DNA of 64,000 nt from Magnetospirillum molischianum DSM 120 (GTDB lineage: Bacteria > Pseudomonadota > Alphaproteobacteria > Rhodospirillales > Magnetospirillaceae), in contig NZ_CAHP01000060.1 in NCBI RefSeq assembly GCF_000294655.1, forward strand, positions 48,765-112,764, in the 5' to 3' direction. Position 1 is the first letter of the stretch; each line of letters opens with the position of its first letter. The position numbers and the translations under genes were made by a program. Shown piece after piece: positions 17,175 through 25,104 of this stretch. Under the pieces are notes generated by a model. It did no database searches and was not told the DNA's origin. It saw only the letters and a list, made by a program, of their open reading frames with translations.

Positions 17175-17942
17175 ATGCAGCTCAGACCGTTCAAGCGTCA
17201 CGCCGAGAACCACTACCGCTACACCTGCCCGGTGCTCGGGGTTGAACGCAGCTATGCCGACGACATGGCGCTCTATGAGCAGCACATGAAGGGGCAATGC
17301 GTTGGCCCGGCATTGATCCACACCATGATGCGGGCCTCGAAAGATCCAACGATGCACATGCTCGCCTATGAGGGTGAGCGGGGCGAAGAGGTTTTCTACG
17401 AGGCCGACCCAAACGCTCCCGTGAAGACGCTGCCGAAGGTTATTGTTGATCGCATCAAGTCAATCTTGATTGTTGATTGCTTCCACGCCCCGGGCCTCAC
17501 GGAAGAGGACAAGTTGTTGATCGCGGAGATCAATGCTGGCGTGGTTCCGGCCGACGCACGGAGCGAAGAGCGGCCGAAGGCGGCCGGTGGTCGGGGGCGG
17601 GTCAACATGGGTCAGCGGCGCGTTGAAAAGCCCGCTGCGTCGGCACCGCTGGCCGAAAAGGAGGAGGCGCTGAAGGTTGGCAGCTACGCCGACGCGTTGA
17701 ACAAGGCGATCGAGCGCGAGTGCAAGACGGAAAAGCCCGTTCAGCCCGCTCAGGCAGCTCAGGAGCCCGTTCGGCTCGCCGTCGCCCCCTCGGTGCCCCA
17801 GAAGAAGGAAAAGCCCACCAGCGCCCCGAAAATGGGCGTCAGCGAGCCCACGAAGCCGGCAGAGGCCCCGGCGGGTAGTGCTCCCAAGATGAGCCTGCTC
17901 GAAATGGCCAAGCGCATGAAGAAGCCGGCCGAGGCCGCCTGA
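17175..17942 (+). CDS. Hypothetical protein with disordered Ala/Pro/Lys tail
   Basis: 255 residues. Residues 1-125 look globular, with two Cys near the N-terminus and a His-rich stretch. Residues about 130-255 are low-complexity Lys/Pro/Ala/Glu with several KxEKP repeats, ending in a helix (LLEMAKRMKKPAEAA). The shape suggests a linker or scaffold in the replication operon ahead of the ligase. No family was recognised. Confidence 0.55.
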   Translation: MQLRPFKRHAENHYRYTCPVLGVERSYADDMALYEQHMKGQCVGPALIHTMMRASKDPTMHMLAYEGERGEEVFYEADPNAPVKTLPKVIVDRIKSILIVDCFHAPGLTEEDKLLIAEINAGVVPADARSEERPKAAGGRGRVNMGQRRVEKPAASAPLAEKEEALKVGSYADALNKAIERECKTEKPVQPAQAAQEPVRLAVAPSVPQKKEKPTSAPKMGVSEPTKPAEAPAGSAPKMSLLEMAKRMKKPAEAA

Positions 17943-17961
17943 ACAACAACGGAGATAGACC

Positions 17962-19413
17962 GTGATCGGAAACGACATCATCGCGATCCTTGAACAGATC
18001 GCCGCCACCGCCTCCCGTAACGACAAGGAGGCGATCCTCGCGAAGCACGCTCGCGACCCGCTGTTACGTCGGGTGCTGACCTATGCCTACGATCCATTCC
18101 GCACCTACGGTCTCAAGAAGCTGCCGAAGGTCGCCAAACGCGGTGAAGGTCAGAAGTTCATCGGCGATGAGGGGCCGATTTGGGCGGTTTTTGACGCCCT
18201 GGCGGGCGGCGTTCGGGGTGCGAAGGCTGAGAAGCTGGTTTCGGACTGGCTGACTCTGCTCGACGGCGACAATGCCACTCTGTTTGAGCGCATTCTGCTG
18301 AAGGATTTACGTTGTGGCATTAGCGAAAAAACCATCAACGGCGTGATCCCCGGTTTAGTGCCCAACTTCGCTTGCATGTTGGCTCACAAGTTCCAGGCGA
18401 AACGGATCAAGAGATGGCCGGTGCGGGCCGACATCAAGGAGGACGGCTTCCGCGTTCTGGGCTTTGTTCAGATTGGTCGCACCGGCGCTGATGGCACGAT
18501 CTACGATGAGAAAGTCGGCTTCTTTTCGCGGTCGGGCAAGCCCTATACCACGATGGATCACTTGAAGGCTCCACTCTTGGAAGCGGTCAAGAAGCTCTGC
18601 GCAGACTGGCAGAGTGGTCATTTTGCGTCCGACATTGACACGCGCTATGTTCGACACACGAACGCTACTCTGGATGGTCTTCGTGTGGTGGTCGAGAGTG
18701 AGGTGGTCTCGAACGACAGCTTTGCCGAGACCAGTTCTGCGCTGCGGAAAAAAGATGGTGTCGCCGAGGGCGCGTCGATGTTGGTCTTCGACGTGGTGCC
18801 GATGAGTCTCTTCGATGGCGACGATCAGAGTAATCCAGACCTGGGTGATTACAAGGTTCGGCATCGTCTTGTCGCCGAGCTGATCAAGCGCGTCCCCGTC
18901 GGCGCCAAGATCCAGCATATGCCGTCTTATCTGTGCGGTTCCGAGGAGGAGTTGATGGCGCTCTATGAGCGCGTCCGTGCCCGGGGCAAGGAAGGCATCA
19001 TCGTGAAACCGCTCGATGGTATCTATGAGCGCAAGCGCTCCTATTCGTGGCTCAAGATCAAGGCCGAAGAGACGGTGGATCTGGTGGTCAAAGGCGCCTA
19101 TGAGGGCGAAGGCAAGTATCAGGGGATGCTTGGCGGCCTGCTGTGCGATTTCGAGGGCGTTGAAGTTCGGGTCGGCGGTGGTTATTCGGACGAGGAGCGG
19201 AAGGAGTTCTGGCGTCTCTATCAGCACGATCTGAAGGCGGCTGAAGCTTGGGGCTGCGTTGGCGAGCCGCTGTTGTTGGGGACACTGGTCGAGGTCGAAT
19301 ATCACGAAACGACGCCTGACGGCAGTTTGCGTCATCCTCGGTTCGTTCGTCGGCGTCTCGACAAGCCGGTGGCCGACGGTCCCGGGGCTGGGATTGAGCT
19401 GGAAGCTGCTTAA
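17962..19413 (+). CDS. ATP-dependent DNA ligase
   Basis: 483 residues starting at GTG 17962 after GGAGATAGACC. The adenylation motif KEDG (Lys159 as nucleophile), motif III-like VFDVVPMS, motif IV EGIIVKPLDG and motif V SWLKIKAEETVDLVV are in order. The C-terminal OB-fold follows (GGLLCDFEGVEVRVGGGYSDEER). The size and N-terminal helical domain match T4-type ligases. It seals nicks during phage replication and recombination. A strong terminator follows at 19.42 kb. Confidence 0.9.
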   Translation: MIGNDIIAILEQIAATASRNDKEAILAKHARDPLLRRVLTYAYDPFRTYGLKKLPKVAKRGEGQKFIGDEGPIWAVFDALAGGVRGAKAEKLVSDWLTLLDGDNATLFERILLKDLRCGISEKTINGVIPGLVPNFACMLAHKFQAKRIKRWPVRADIKEDGFRVLGFVQIGRTGADGTIYDEKVGFFSRSGKPYTTMDHLKAPLLEAVKKLCADWQSGHFASDIDTRYVRHTNATLDGLRVVVESEVVSNDSFAETSSALRKKDGVAEGASMLVFDVVPMSLFDGDDQSNPDLGDYKVRHRLVAELIKRVPVGAKIQHMPSYLCGSEEELMALYERVRARGKEGIIVKPLDGIYERKRSYSWLKIKAEETVDLVVKGAYEGEGKYQGMLGGLLCDFEGVEVRVGGGYSDEERKEFWRLYQHDLKAAEAWGCVGEPLLLGTLVEVEYHETTPDGSLRHPRFVRRRLDKPVADGPGAGIELEAA

Positions 19414-19418
19414 TTGCG

Positions 19419-19450
19419 TGGGGCGCTCTCTACAAGGGGCGCCCCATTTT
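19419..19450 (+). terminator. Rho-independent terminator
   Basis: TGGGGCGC / GCGCCCCA stem, 12-nt loop, followed by TTTT. It closes the ligase operon and insulates the plasmid replicon that follows. Confidence 0.85.
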
Positions 19451-19556
19451 CACGTCCAGAAGCGCGTGGGAGGGGCGTTAAGGGGTTAGATTAAATGGGT
19501 GTTAGAAGAGTTAAGGGGTGCGCAAGCTCTTGGGGGAAAAGCGGAATTTGACGTAT
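19451..19556. other. Non-coding stretch next to iterons, possible origin
   Basis: No gene. Contains TTAAGGGG twice (TTAAGGGGTTAGATTAAAT and later TTAAGGGGTG) between the terminator and the first iteron. An ATATCCACA (8/9 match to the DnaA box TTATCCACA) lies at 19654-19662 just inside the rep gene. It could be the unwinding region of the replicon; this is inference. Confidence 0.35.
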
Positions 19557-19647
19557 TTGCATCCGATGTTCCGAGCCTCTGCATCCGATGTTCCGATACC
19601 CCACTGCATCCGATGTTCTGAGCCTCTGCATCCGATGTTCCGAGCCC
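19557..19647. repeat. Iteron cluster downstream of rep (4 copies)
   Basis: Four direct repeats of TGCATCCGATGTTCYG at 19558, 19580, 19605 and 19627, spaced 22, 25 and 22 nt, often followed by AGCC. They end 3 nt before the rep stop. A period near 22 bp (two helical turns) is typical of iterons bound by a plasmid initiator. Confidence 0.85.
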
Positions 19648-19649
19648 AT

Positions 19650-20552
19650 TCACATATCCACAGCCTGGGGTGTGAGCACCTCCGCTTCGTTCTTCCGCAT
19701 GAAGCGCACTACGATCCGGTCGTTTCCGCCGTAGCGGGGTGGAATGTCGTAGCCGTCGGCCTTGAGGCCCTTTATCATGTCTGAAGTGGCATCGAACATC
19801 AGGTGCATTCGGTAGCCTGGCAGGCTGTCGCGCTCAATGATGGTCTTCAGATCAACTTTGAAGTTCCGCAATGGACCTTCTGCGCCGCATTTTTCACGCA
19901 GCCGAGCCATGCCAATGTCCCATCGCGGTTGATAACCGCAGTGCTTTCGCGCCAGTTCGTAGAGCCGTCGCTCCAGGCCCATGGTCAGTTTGAAGTAAGC
20001 TCGGTCGATGGACAGCACTCGACGCTCTTTGACGACGGCTCGAAACATCCATTCATTCAGCCAGATTTCGACGCCGGCCATGATTGGCTTGCTATTTTTG
20101 TCGAGGCGCTCTACGACCCGAAAATTGTCGATCCAGCCAAATCCACGGCGCTCACGCTCCTCGGCGGACGTTAGATTGGTGAGAATGGTGGTGGCACGCA
20201 GTCGCTCCAGGGCGTCCAGTAGCAGCTCGTAGGAGCGCTTTCCGGTTCCGCGCTGGCATACCTTGAGAATATCGTAAGCTGGCACCACGATCCGGCGCTC
20301 TGCTGGCATCCCGCGCTCGATGCGCTCGTTGATGATCGAGGCTGCGTAAATCAGGATGTCCTTGTCCCAGATCGTGGCGATGCCAGCAGAGCCCGGTTTG
20401 ATTTCGATCTTCACCTTGCCGTCGTTGTAGACCATCGGCGTGGTGCGAGGCTTTTTGGTCAGGCAGAAGAACGGAAACTCCATCGTCGCCCGCTCATCTT
20501 TGATGGGTGCATTCATCAGACTGTCGAGAAACAGATCAACTTGGTCAGTCAT
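19650..20552 (-). CDS. repA: Plasmid replication initiator, RPA/RepA family
   Basis: 300 residues on the minus strand. GKRSYELLLDALERLRATTILTN, then ERRGFGWID and the winged-helix-like segments FKLTMGLERRLYELARKHCG are the pattern of the RPA initiator family found on alphaproteobacterial plasmids. It would bind the iterons at both ends of its own gene and start replication. The track of codons extends further upstream, but that extension translates the iterons; the ATG at 20552 (MTDQVDLF) lies 3 nt from the first upstream iteron, so that start is chosen. Binding to the upstream iterons probably autoregulates it. Confidence 0.85.
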   Translation of the reverse strand: MTDQVDLFLDSLMNAPIKDERATMEFPFFCLTKKPRTTPMVYNDGKVKIEIKPGSAGIATIWDKDILIYAASIINERIERGMPAERRIVVPAYDILKVCQRGTGKRSYELLLDALERLRATTILTNLTSAEERERRGFGWIDNFRVVERLDKNSKPIMAGVEIWLNEWMFRAVVKERRVLSIDRAYFKLTMGLERRLYELARKHCGYQPRWDIGMARLREKCGAEGPLRNFKVDLKTIIERDSLPGYRMHLMFDATSDMIKGLKADGYDIPPRYGGNDRIVVRFMRKNEAEVLTPQAVDM

Positions 20553-20554
20553 GT

Positions 20555-20713
20555 TGCATCCGATGTTCCGCGCCTGCACCCGATGTTCCGACTCCTCGCA
20601 CAGGTTGAGCATGGAGTCGAGTCGTATATGCACCCGATGTTCCGAGCGTGTTAATGCGCGAACTGCATCCGATGTTCCGTGCCTGGGGACGCGACGGTGC
20701 ACCCGATGTTCCG
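20555..20713. repeat. Iteron cluster upstream of rep (5 copies)
   Basis: Five copies of TGCAYCCGATGTTCCG at 20555, 20575, 20629, 20664 and 20698. The copies at 20575, 20629 and 20698 carry C instead of T at the fifth base. Spacing is irregular (20, 54, 35, 34 nt), unlike the downstream cluster, so these may serve autoregulation or handcuffing while the regular cluster is the origin. Confidence 0.85.
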
Positions 20714-20715
20714 TG

Positions 20716-21348
20716 TCAGATCAGATTGACCACCTTCATCTTGGCTTCCTCGTCGCCTTCAATGTAGCGCTGGGTCGTGGCCAAGTTGGAGTGGCCCAGC
20801 ATCTCCTGCACGTCCTTCAGCGACCCGCCAGCTCTGGTGATGGCCCGAGCTGTCTTGGTGCCGAAGGTGCGTCGGCCCGAGTGTGATCGGCAGCCGATCA
20901 GACCGGCGCGGCGGAAGAGCTGCTGGAAGAGGCGCACGATCGACCGAGACAGCATCGGCTCGGGTATTTCGGCTCCGTGATCGACAGCCGTGATATCGGC
21001 CCGCTCGCTGCGCACCAGCGGGTCCTGGTAGCTGCCGGGCGCAACCCGGTAATAGTCAATGATGGTCTGCCGCAGCTCGTCGGAGATCGGGACGGTGCGT
21101 GGGCGAGAGGCGCCCTTGGACTTCAGACCGCCCTTGATCACCGTCTTGTCAAGGTGAATGTGGGTGTCGATATCGCCGCCGGGCGTCTGGATGTGCCAGC
21201 GCCGCAAGCGGGCAATCTCTTGGGCGCGAAGTCCGGCCTTGAAGCTCAGCAGCACCATGAGGCGATTACGCTCGGGCCATCTGGTGCTCTCGCACGCCAG
21301 CAACACTGTGAGCAGCTCGTTGTCCGTGAGGATTTTGGCCTGGGCCAT
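20716..21348 (-). CDS. Tyrosine recombinase / integrase-family protein
   Basis: About 210 residues from the ATG at 21348. Catalytic residues are recognisable: Arg in GLRAQEIARL, Lys in the TVIKGGLKSKG region, SHSGRR (His-x-x-Arg), LGHSNL (His) and the Tyr of TQRYIEG. It ends MKVVNLI close to an iteron. The start at 21348 has GGGAGA upstream; the frame stays open to 21420 and 21537, which would add residues encoded by a 19-bp palindrome. The compact size fits a XerD-like multimer resolvase or integrase of a phage-plasmid. Confidence 0.8.
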   Translation of the reverse strand: MAQAKILTDNELLTVLLACESTRWPERNRLMVLLSFKAGLRAQEIARLRRWHIQTPGGDIDTHIHLDKTVIKGGLKSKGASRPRTVPISDELRQTIIDYYRVAPGSYQDPLVRSERADITAVDHGAEIPEPMLSRSIVRLFQQLFRRAGLIGCRSHSGRRTFGTKTARAITRAGGSLKDVQEMLGHSNLATTQRYIEGDEEAKMKVVNLI

Positions 21349-21440
21349 TTGCGAATTCTCCCATTCGCGCTCACACCATTGCTTAGCTTTGGGGGTTCCG
21401 TCTGGGGTTGATGGTGCCATTGATTTATCATGTGCGCAAG

Positions 21441-21482
21441 CACCGACTGGCGATGGTTTATTGAAACCATCGCCAGTCGGTG
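21441..21482. repeat. Perfect 19-bp inverted repeat near the recombinase
   Basis: CACCGACTGGCGATGGTTT (21441-21459), loop ATTG, then the exact complement (21464-21482). No T-run follows on either strand, so it is a poor terminator. It lies just upstream of the preferred recombinase start and could be a recombination site or a regulatory hairpin. Confidence 0.6.
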
Positions 21483-21590
21483 AGACGGCGCCTTCATCTC
21501 CGCCGCACGGCCAAAAGGGATTGGCTTGCGACGACACTACAGGTCGATGCTTTGCATCGGGGCTTGAGTGCCAGGTTCAATCGGACAAAG

Positions 21591-21623
21591 AAAAACCGCT
21601 GGGCAGAAGCTCCAGCGGTTTTT
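21591..21623 (-). terminator. Rho-independent terminator, probably bidirectional
   Basis: AAAAACCGCTGG (21591-21602) pairs with CCAGCGGTTTTT (21612-21623), 9-nt loop, with A/T runs on both sides. It lies 23 nt past the end of the minus-strand HTH gene and separates it from the recombinase gene. Confidence 0.85.
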
Positions 21624-21645
21624 CTATTGGGCCGTCGAAAACCAA

Positions 21646-22119
21646 TCAGGGTTGGTCGGCACGACGAAACGCCTTTGTCAAGTCGTGCTTCACGTCTTCA
21701 TTCAGACGAGGATCGGTATTGCCTGAAGCCTCGCGAATGAAGCTGAGGATCTCACGTTCGTTGTCGGTCATGGTCGCACCCAGCGAACGCTCTATCAGAC
21801 GAAGATAGAACGGGTGGTAGTCGTTGAACCAAATCTGCATGAAGCGAGCAGGATCGACACCAAGAACGATCGCGAGCGGTTCGATCTTATCCATCGGAAG
21901 CCGCGCATCGCCCTTCTTGATCATGCTGAGCATCTGCGGGCTGGAGAAGCCGGCGTCCTTAGCGATCTGACGCTGCGGCGCGCCGCTCAGCTCGATCTGC
22001 TTGGTCAAGTAATCCTGAACGCTCGGGAGACTGTGATTGCGAGCCTGATTGTCAGCCATCACTTGCCTATCCCTTGCATTATCATCCTCGTGATTTTTCT
22101 TGTGTCCGACAACACGCAT
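21646..22119 (-). CDS. HTH (Xre/Cro-type) repressor-like protein
   Basis: 157 residues. The helix-turn-helix RQIAKDAGFSSPQMLSMIKKG lies at about 49-70, followed by MDKIEPLAIVLGVDPARFMQ, the usual end of a Cro/CI-type HTH domain, and a helical C-terminus without a LexA-type peptidase. Start ATG 22119 has GAGGGGG upstream; an internal ATG (MADNQARN) is an alternative. It faces away from the rightward operons across a control region with operator copies, the layout of a phage immunity region. It is the best candidate to bind the dispersed palindrome, by inference. Confidence 0.75.
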   Translation of the reverse strand: MRVVGHKKNHEDDNARDRQVMADNQARNHSLPSVQDYLTKQIELSGAPQRQIAKDAGFSSPQMLSMIKKGDARLPMDKIEPLAIVLGVDPARFMQIWFNDYHPFYLRLIERSLGATMTDNEREILSFIREASGNTDPRLNEDVKHDLTKAFRRADQP

Positions 22120-22537
22120 GAGACCCCCTCATTCCGTTACGCAATGCCTTCGAGCAACGCTTGTGCTCATGAGATAAGTGTATCAACGATGATTGATTTC
22201 TACGTTGGCGAAATGAGTCGTAACACAGGACACCTATGACAACAAGTCAATTCAGCGTTGACCAATCACCGGCCGGTCAAGAGCGATTTAAGCATATGTC
22301 TCAGTCGGAAGTGAGGGTGTGAACCAATGCCTAATTGCAACATTTCGGAAGCGTTTATGAAACTCGGTTATGGTCCGTAACGCGCGTGTTGACCGATATA
22401 GAGCTTACTGGCAGAGAGCGATTATCCGCTGTTCTGAAAAGCTCACGAGTTATAATCAGCGCTGACTTGACAGGGTGCATCGCTTATGCGAAGGATGCAC
22501 TAGGGAACTGATTTTGAAGGAAGTGTCGGAGAGAAGA
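22120..22537. promoter_or_regulatory. Divergent control region between repressor and rightward genes
   Basis: No gene in 418 nt. It holds AAGTCAATTCAGCGTTGACC (22244-22263, an operator variant with a second half-site), an inverted pair TTGACC/GGTCAA at 22258-22279, and TATAAT (22451-22456) running into TAATCAGCGCTGACTT (22453-22468). The last pair would be the repressible rightward promoter. The leftward promoter for the HTH gene is not obvious to me. Confidence 0.55.
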
Positions 22538-22765
22538 ATGACTAACATCACCCATGCCGCTGCCGCTGATTTCACTCCCCCCGCGCCTTTGGCGATCAGC
22601 GAGGCGCGGTTTTGCCAGTTGTTCGACGAGCTGCTCGAGGTGAGGAAGCTTGTTAGCGGGGGCCTGTGCGTTCACTCCGGGTTGCATCCCGAACATGGGA
22701 AGCTGATCCTCGTTTCCACCAGCATGGGCGATTTCGCCAGCTTGGCGGATCGCCTCGTTTCATAA
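22538..22765 (+). CDS. Small hypothetical protein
   Basis: 75 residues: a short Ala/Pro-rich N-terminus, then a helix (ISEARFCQLFDELLEVRKLVSG) and GKLILVSTSMGDFASLADRLV. No family was recognised. Start ATG 22538 follows GGAGAG. First rightward gene after the repressor/operator region and alone before a terminator, so it is expressed from the repressible promoter; a Cro-like or early regulatory role is conceivable but unsupported by motif. Confidence 0.55.
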   Translation: MTNITHAAAADFTPPAPLAISEARFCQLFDELLEVRKLVSGGLCVHSGLHPEHGKLILVSTSMGDFASLADRLVS

Positions 22766-22790
22766 GCCGATCTTCATTCATCTATGAATG

Positions 22791-22830
22791 ACACGAGCAG
22801 TTGCCGCTATAGGGGCTGCTCGTGTTGTTT
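22791..22830 (+). terminator. Rho-independent terminator
   Basis: ACACGAGCAG / CTGCTCGTGT, 10 bp with a 15-nt loop, followed by TGTTTTAT. It ends the single-gene transcript before the CobT-like operon. Confidence 0.75.
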
Positions 22831-22843
22831 TATAAGAATACAT

Positions 22844-22859
22844 CATTCAACGCTGACTT
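22844..22859. promoter_or_regulatory. Operator copy before the CobT-like gene
   Basis: CATTCAACGCTGACTT, right half intact, ending 14 nt before the start codon. TATAAG lies just upstream (22831-22836). Confidence 0.45.
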
Positions 22860-22873
22860 TCGGATGAAACAAG

Positions 22874-24985
22874 ATGAACAACGACGTGATGATCCTTCGA
22901 GAGAAGGTTGTTCGGTTGACACAGATGCTCTCTGACCGGGGCATTATCGTGACCCAGCGAGGAACCGAAGCCTATGTCGAGTCTGACCCCCGCACGGGCC
23001 GCCCGAAGCGGGTGAACCTGCCCTTCGTTCCCGACACTGCCAGCGAGGATCTGATCTCCGCAATCGAGGGCTTCCTCGACCATGAGGTTGCTCACCTGCT
23101 GTTCTCCGACTTCATGGTGATCGGCGAGGCGCATCGCCTGGGGACTCGGATCGCCATTCTCCACAACATCGTCGAGGACACCTTCGTCGAACGCAAGATG
23201 ACCGAGAAGTTTCCTGGCTCGGGTTACAATCTGGCCGTTATGGGGCACTTCTTTTCGGAAGAGGTCAATCGACCTCTGTTCAAGCAGGCGATGATGAATA
23301 AGGACCAGGAGGCCATCCTCGGATCGTTGATGGTTCCAATGATGCGCGCCTGGGCCGGGCAGCAGGTCTTCATCGACTTTATGGAAGGTAAGTGGGAACT
23401 GGTCGAGAAGATCGTGGCCAGGATCGGAACGCTGAAGGATCGCGTTCCGCTGGTTCAGTCCTCCAAGGAAGCTCTCGATCTGGCGCTCGCGATCGAAGCG
23501 GCGATCTACCCGCCGAAGCCGAAATCCTCGACCAAGGGCGAAAAGACCCCGTCCATTCCCAAAAACAAGGAAGAACCGACCCCGCCGGAAGAACCGCAGG
23601 CGGGAGAGGGTGACGAAGGCGACGGTCATGGCTCGACCGAACAGGAGACGTGCGACAGTGAGTCCGAAAGTGAGCCGGAAGATATTGATGCTGGCAACGA
23701 CGAGCCGGCCGGCAATGATGACACTTCTGGCGACGCCGCTGCCGATGAGAGCGATGGTGTCGCGGATGACGAAGGAGATGCTGACCCCGAACCCACAGGT
23801 GCCGCAGGAAGCACCGAACCTGCCGGCGGTGACGACGCCGATCCCGAGCCCGTCGCAGACGCCGATCTGGACGAGGATGACGCGGAAGGAGACGGAGATG
23901 GTGGATCGGGCGGGCCAGGTGATGGCGAGGAAGACGGTGAGCTGAGCGACGGAGAGACCGCCCCTGGCTGCGGTGGCTTCGAGGATTTGCCCGAGGACTT
24001 CCTCAGTCGGACGATCGACTTTGACAAAAGCGTCGGCGAAAAGATCAGCGGTGACGCCGCCGACGCCATGCGGTCAGCCGAATACAGGCTGTTCACCAAG
24101 GACTTCGACATCGTAGACCTGTTCGAGGTTCCCGAGGATTTCGACATGCGCAAGGTCGTGAAAATGGACGATCGCACCAGGTCGATGGTTGGTGTCATGC
24201 AGAAGGATTTGGAGCGCATGATGGCCGCCCAGAGCAAGGTCATCAAATCCGCCGGGCAGCGGAAGGGGCGCGTTCACGGCGCGTCACTTCATCGCCTGGC
24301 CGCAAACGACGCCCGCGTCTTCTACAAGAAGGAGGAGCATCGCTCGAAGGAGACGGCCGTAACACTGCTGATCGACTGCTCCGGTTCGATGACGGGTTCG
24401 CCGATTGAGACAGCCTGCACCGCAGCCTATGCACTCTCTTCGGTTTTAGAGCGGATTGGCGTTAAGCACGAAATTCTCGGCTTCACCACCAAGGGGCTCG
24501 GCGGCGAAATCCCCGGCTTGACCCCGGAAATGATCTTTGCCGAACAGCAGCGCGTCGGCTTCCGCTTCACCCGGTGGGAGGCTCTTTACATGCCGATCTT
24601 CAAGGAGGTTCATGAGCGGCTGACTCCGCAGGTCAAGGCTCGTCTCGCGGCGGCACCGAAGACCCGCGGTCTTCTCCAGAACAACATCGACGGCGAATGC
24701 GTCGAGATCGCCACGCGCCGGTTGTTGTCGCAGCGGGCCGAGCGCCGGGTGCTGATCGTGCTCTCCGATGGCAACCCCGCGTGCAACGGCGACATGCGGG
24801 CGCTCTATGAGCATCTGAAGCGGGCTGTGAAAAACGCCGAAGTTCGGGGCGTAGAGTGCATTGGGATCGGCATCGAGGACGACAGTGTGAGACATTTCTA
24901 TCCGAAACATGTCGTTCTCAATCGGTTGGATCAACTTCCGGGCGAGATCATGGCGCAGCTCAAGAGCATTCTCGCCCCCATGTGA
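22874..24985 (+). CDS. CobT-like VWA protein with HExxH-like motif
   Basis: 703 residues. Residues 1-190 include LDHEVAHLLFSD (His70-Glu-Val-Ala-His74), a zincin-like motif. About 220-370 is an extreme Asp/Glu/Gly/Pro linker. About 490-703 is a von Willebrand A domain with the MIDAS motif DCSGS (501-505) and LSDGNPACNGD. This is the architecture of CobT, the large partner of the AAA+ protein CobS in cobaltochelatase, and of the CobT-like proteins of large phages whose role is not established. The CobS-like partner is the next gene. CobN, the catalytic subunit, is not in the window. Confidence 0.8.
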   Translation: MNNDVMILREKVVRLTQMLSDRGIIVTQRGTEAYVESDPRTGRPKRVNLPFVPDTASEDLISAIEGFLDHEVAHLLFSDFMVIGEAHRLGTRIAILHNIVEDTFVERKMTEKFPGSGYNLAVMGHFFSEEVNRPLFKQAMMNKDQEAILGSLMVPMMRAWAGQQVFIDFMEGKWELVEKIVARIGTLKDRVPLVQSSKEALDLALAIEAAIYPPKPKSSTKGEKTPSIPKNKEEPTPPEEPQAGEGDEGDGHGSTEQETCDSESESEPEDIDAGNDEPAGNDDTSGDAAADESDGVADDEGDADPEPTGAAGSTEPAGGDDADPEPVADADLDEDDAEGDGDGGSGGPGDGEEDGELSDGETAPGCGGFEDLPEDFLSRTIDFDKSVGEKISGDAADAMRSAEYRLFTKDFDIVDLFEVPEDFDMRKVVKMDDRTRSMVGVMQKDLERMMAAQSKVIKSAGQRKGRVHGASLHRLAANDARVFYKKEEHRSKETAVTLLIDCSGSMTGSPIETACTAAYALSSVLERIGVKHEILGFTTKGLGGEIPGLTPEMIFAEQQRVGFRFTRWEALYMPIFKEVHERLTPQVKARLAAAPKTRGLLQNNIDGECVEIATRRLLSQRAERRVLIVLSDGNPACNGDMRALYEHLKRAVKNAEVRGVECIGIGIEDDSVRHFYPKHVVLNRLDQLPGEIMAQLKSILAPM

Positions 24986-25010
24986 CGGCAATACGCACCC
25001 CCCTTCCGGT

Positions 25011-25055
25011 AAGTCAGCGCTGACTATTGCTTGACCGGAAAGGGGTGCGTATAGT
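25011..25055 (+). promoter_or_regulatory. Promoter with operator copy (CobS-like operon)
   Basis: AAGTCAGCGCTGACTA (25011-25026) directly followed by TTGCTT (25027-25032), 17-nt spacer, TATAGT (25050-25055). The leader ends with ACGGAGATAGA before the start. Confidence 0.65.
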
Positions 25056-25104
25056 GTCCCCATGACAAGCGTAATAAGCGCGAAACGGAACGGAGATAGA
25101 CGAC

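Noticed and set aside
19557..20713. CRISPR-like array
   Set aside because: The repeats are 16 nt with short irregular gaps, flank a Rep gene on both sides and have no spacers of even length; they are iterons.
21441..21482. Hairpin telomere site of an N15-like linear phage-plasmid
   Set aside because: The neighbouring recombinase is about 210 residues with ordinary tyrosine recombinase motifs, far smaller than protelomerases.
24281..24297. 12-nt match (CGGCGCGTCACT) between hairpin 4 and the CobT-like gene, as a possible guide target
   Set aside because: A single 12-nt match in 64 kb can arise by chance when several arms are compared; no other arm showed a similar match by eye.
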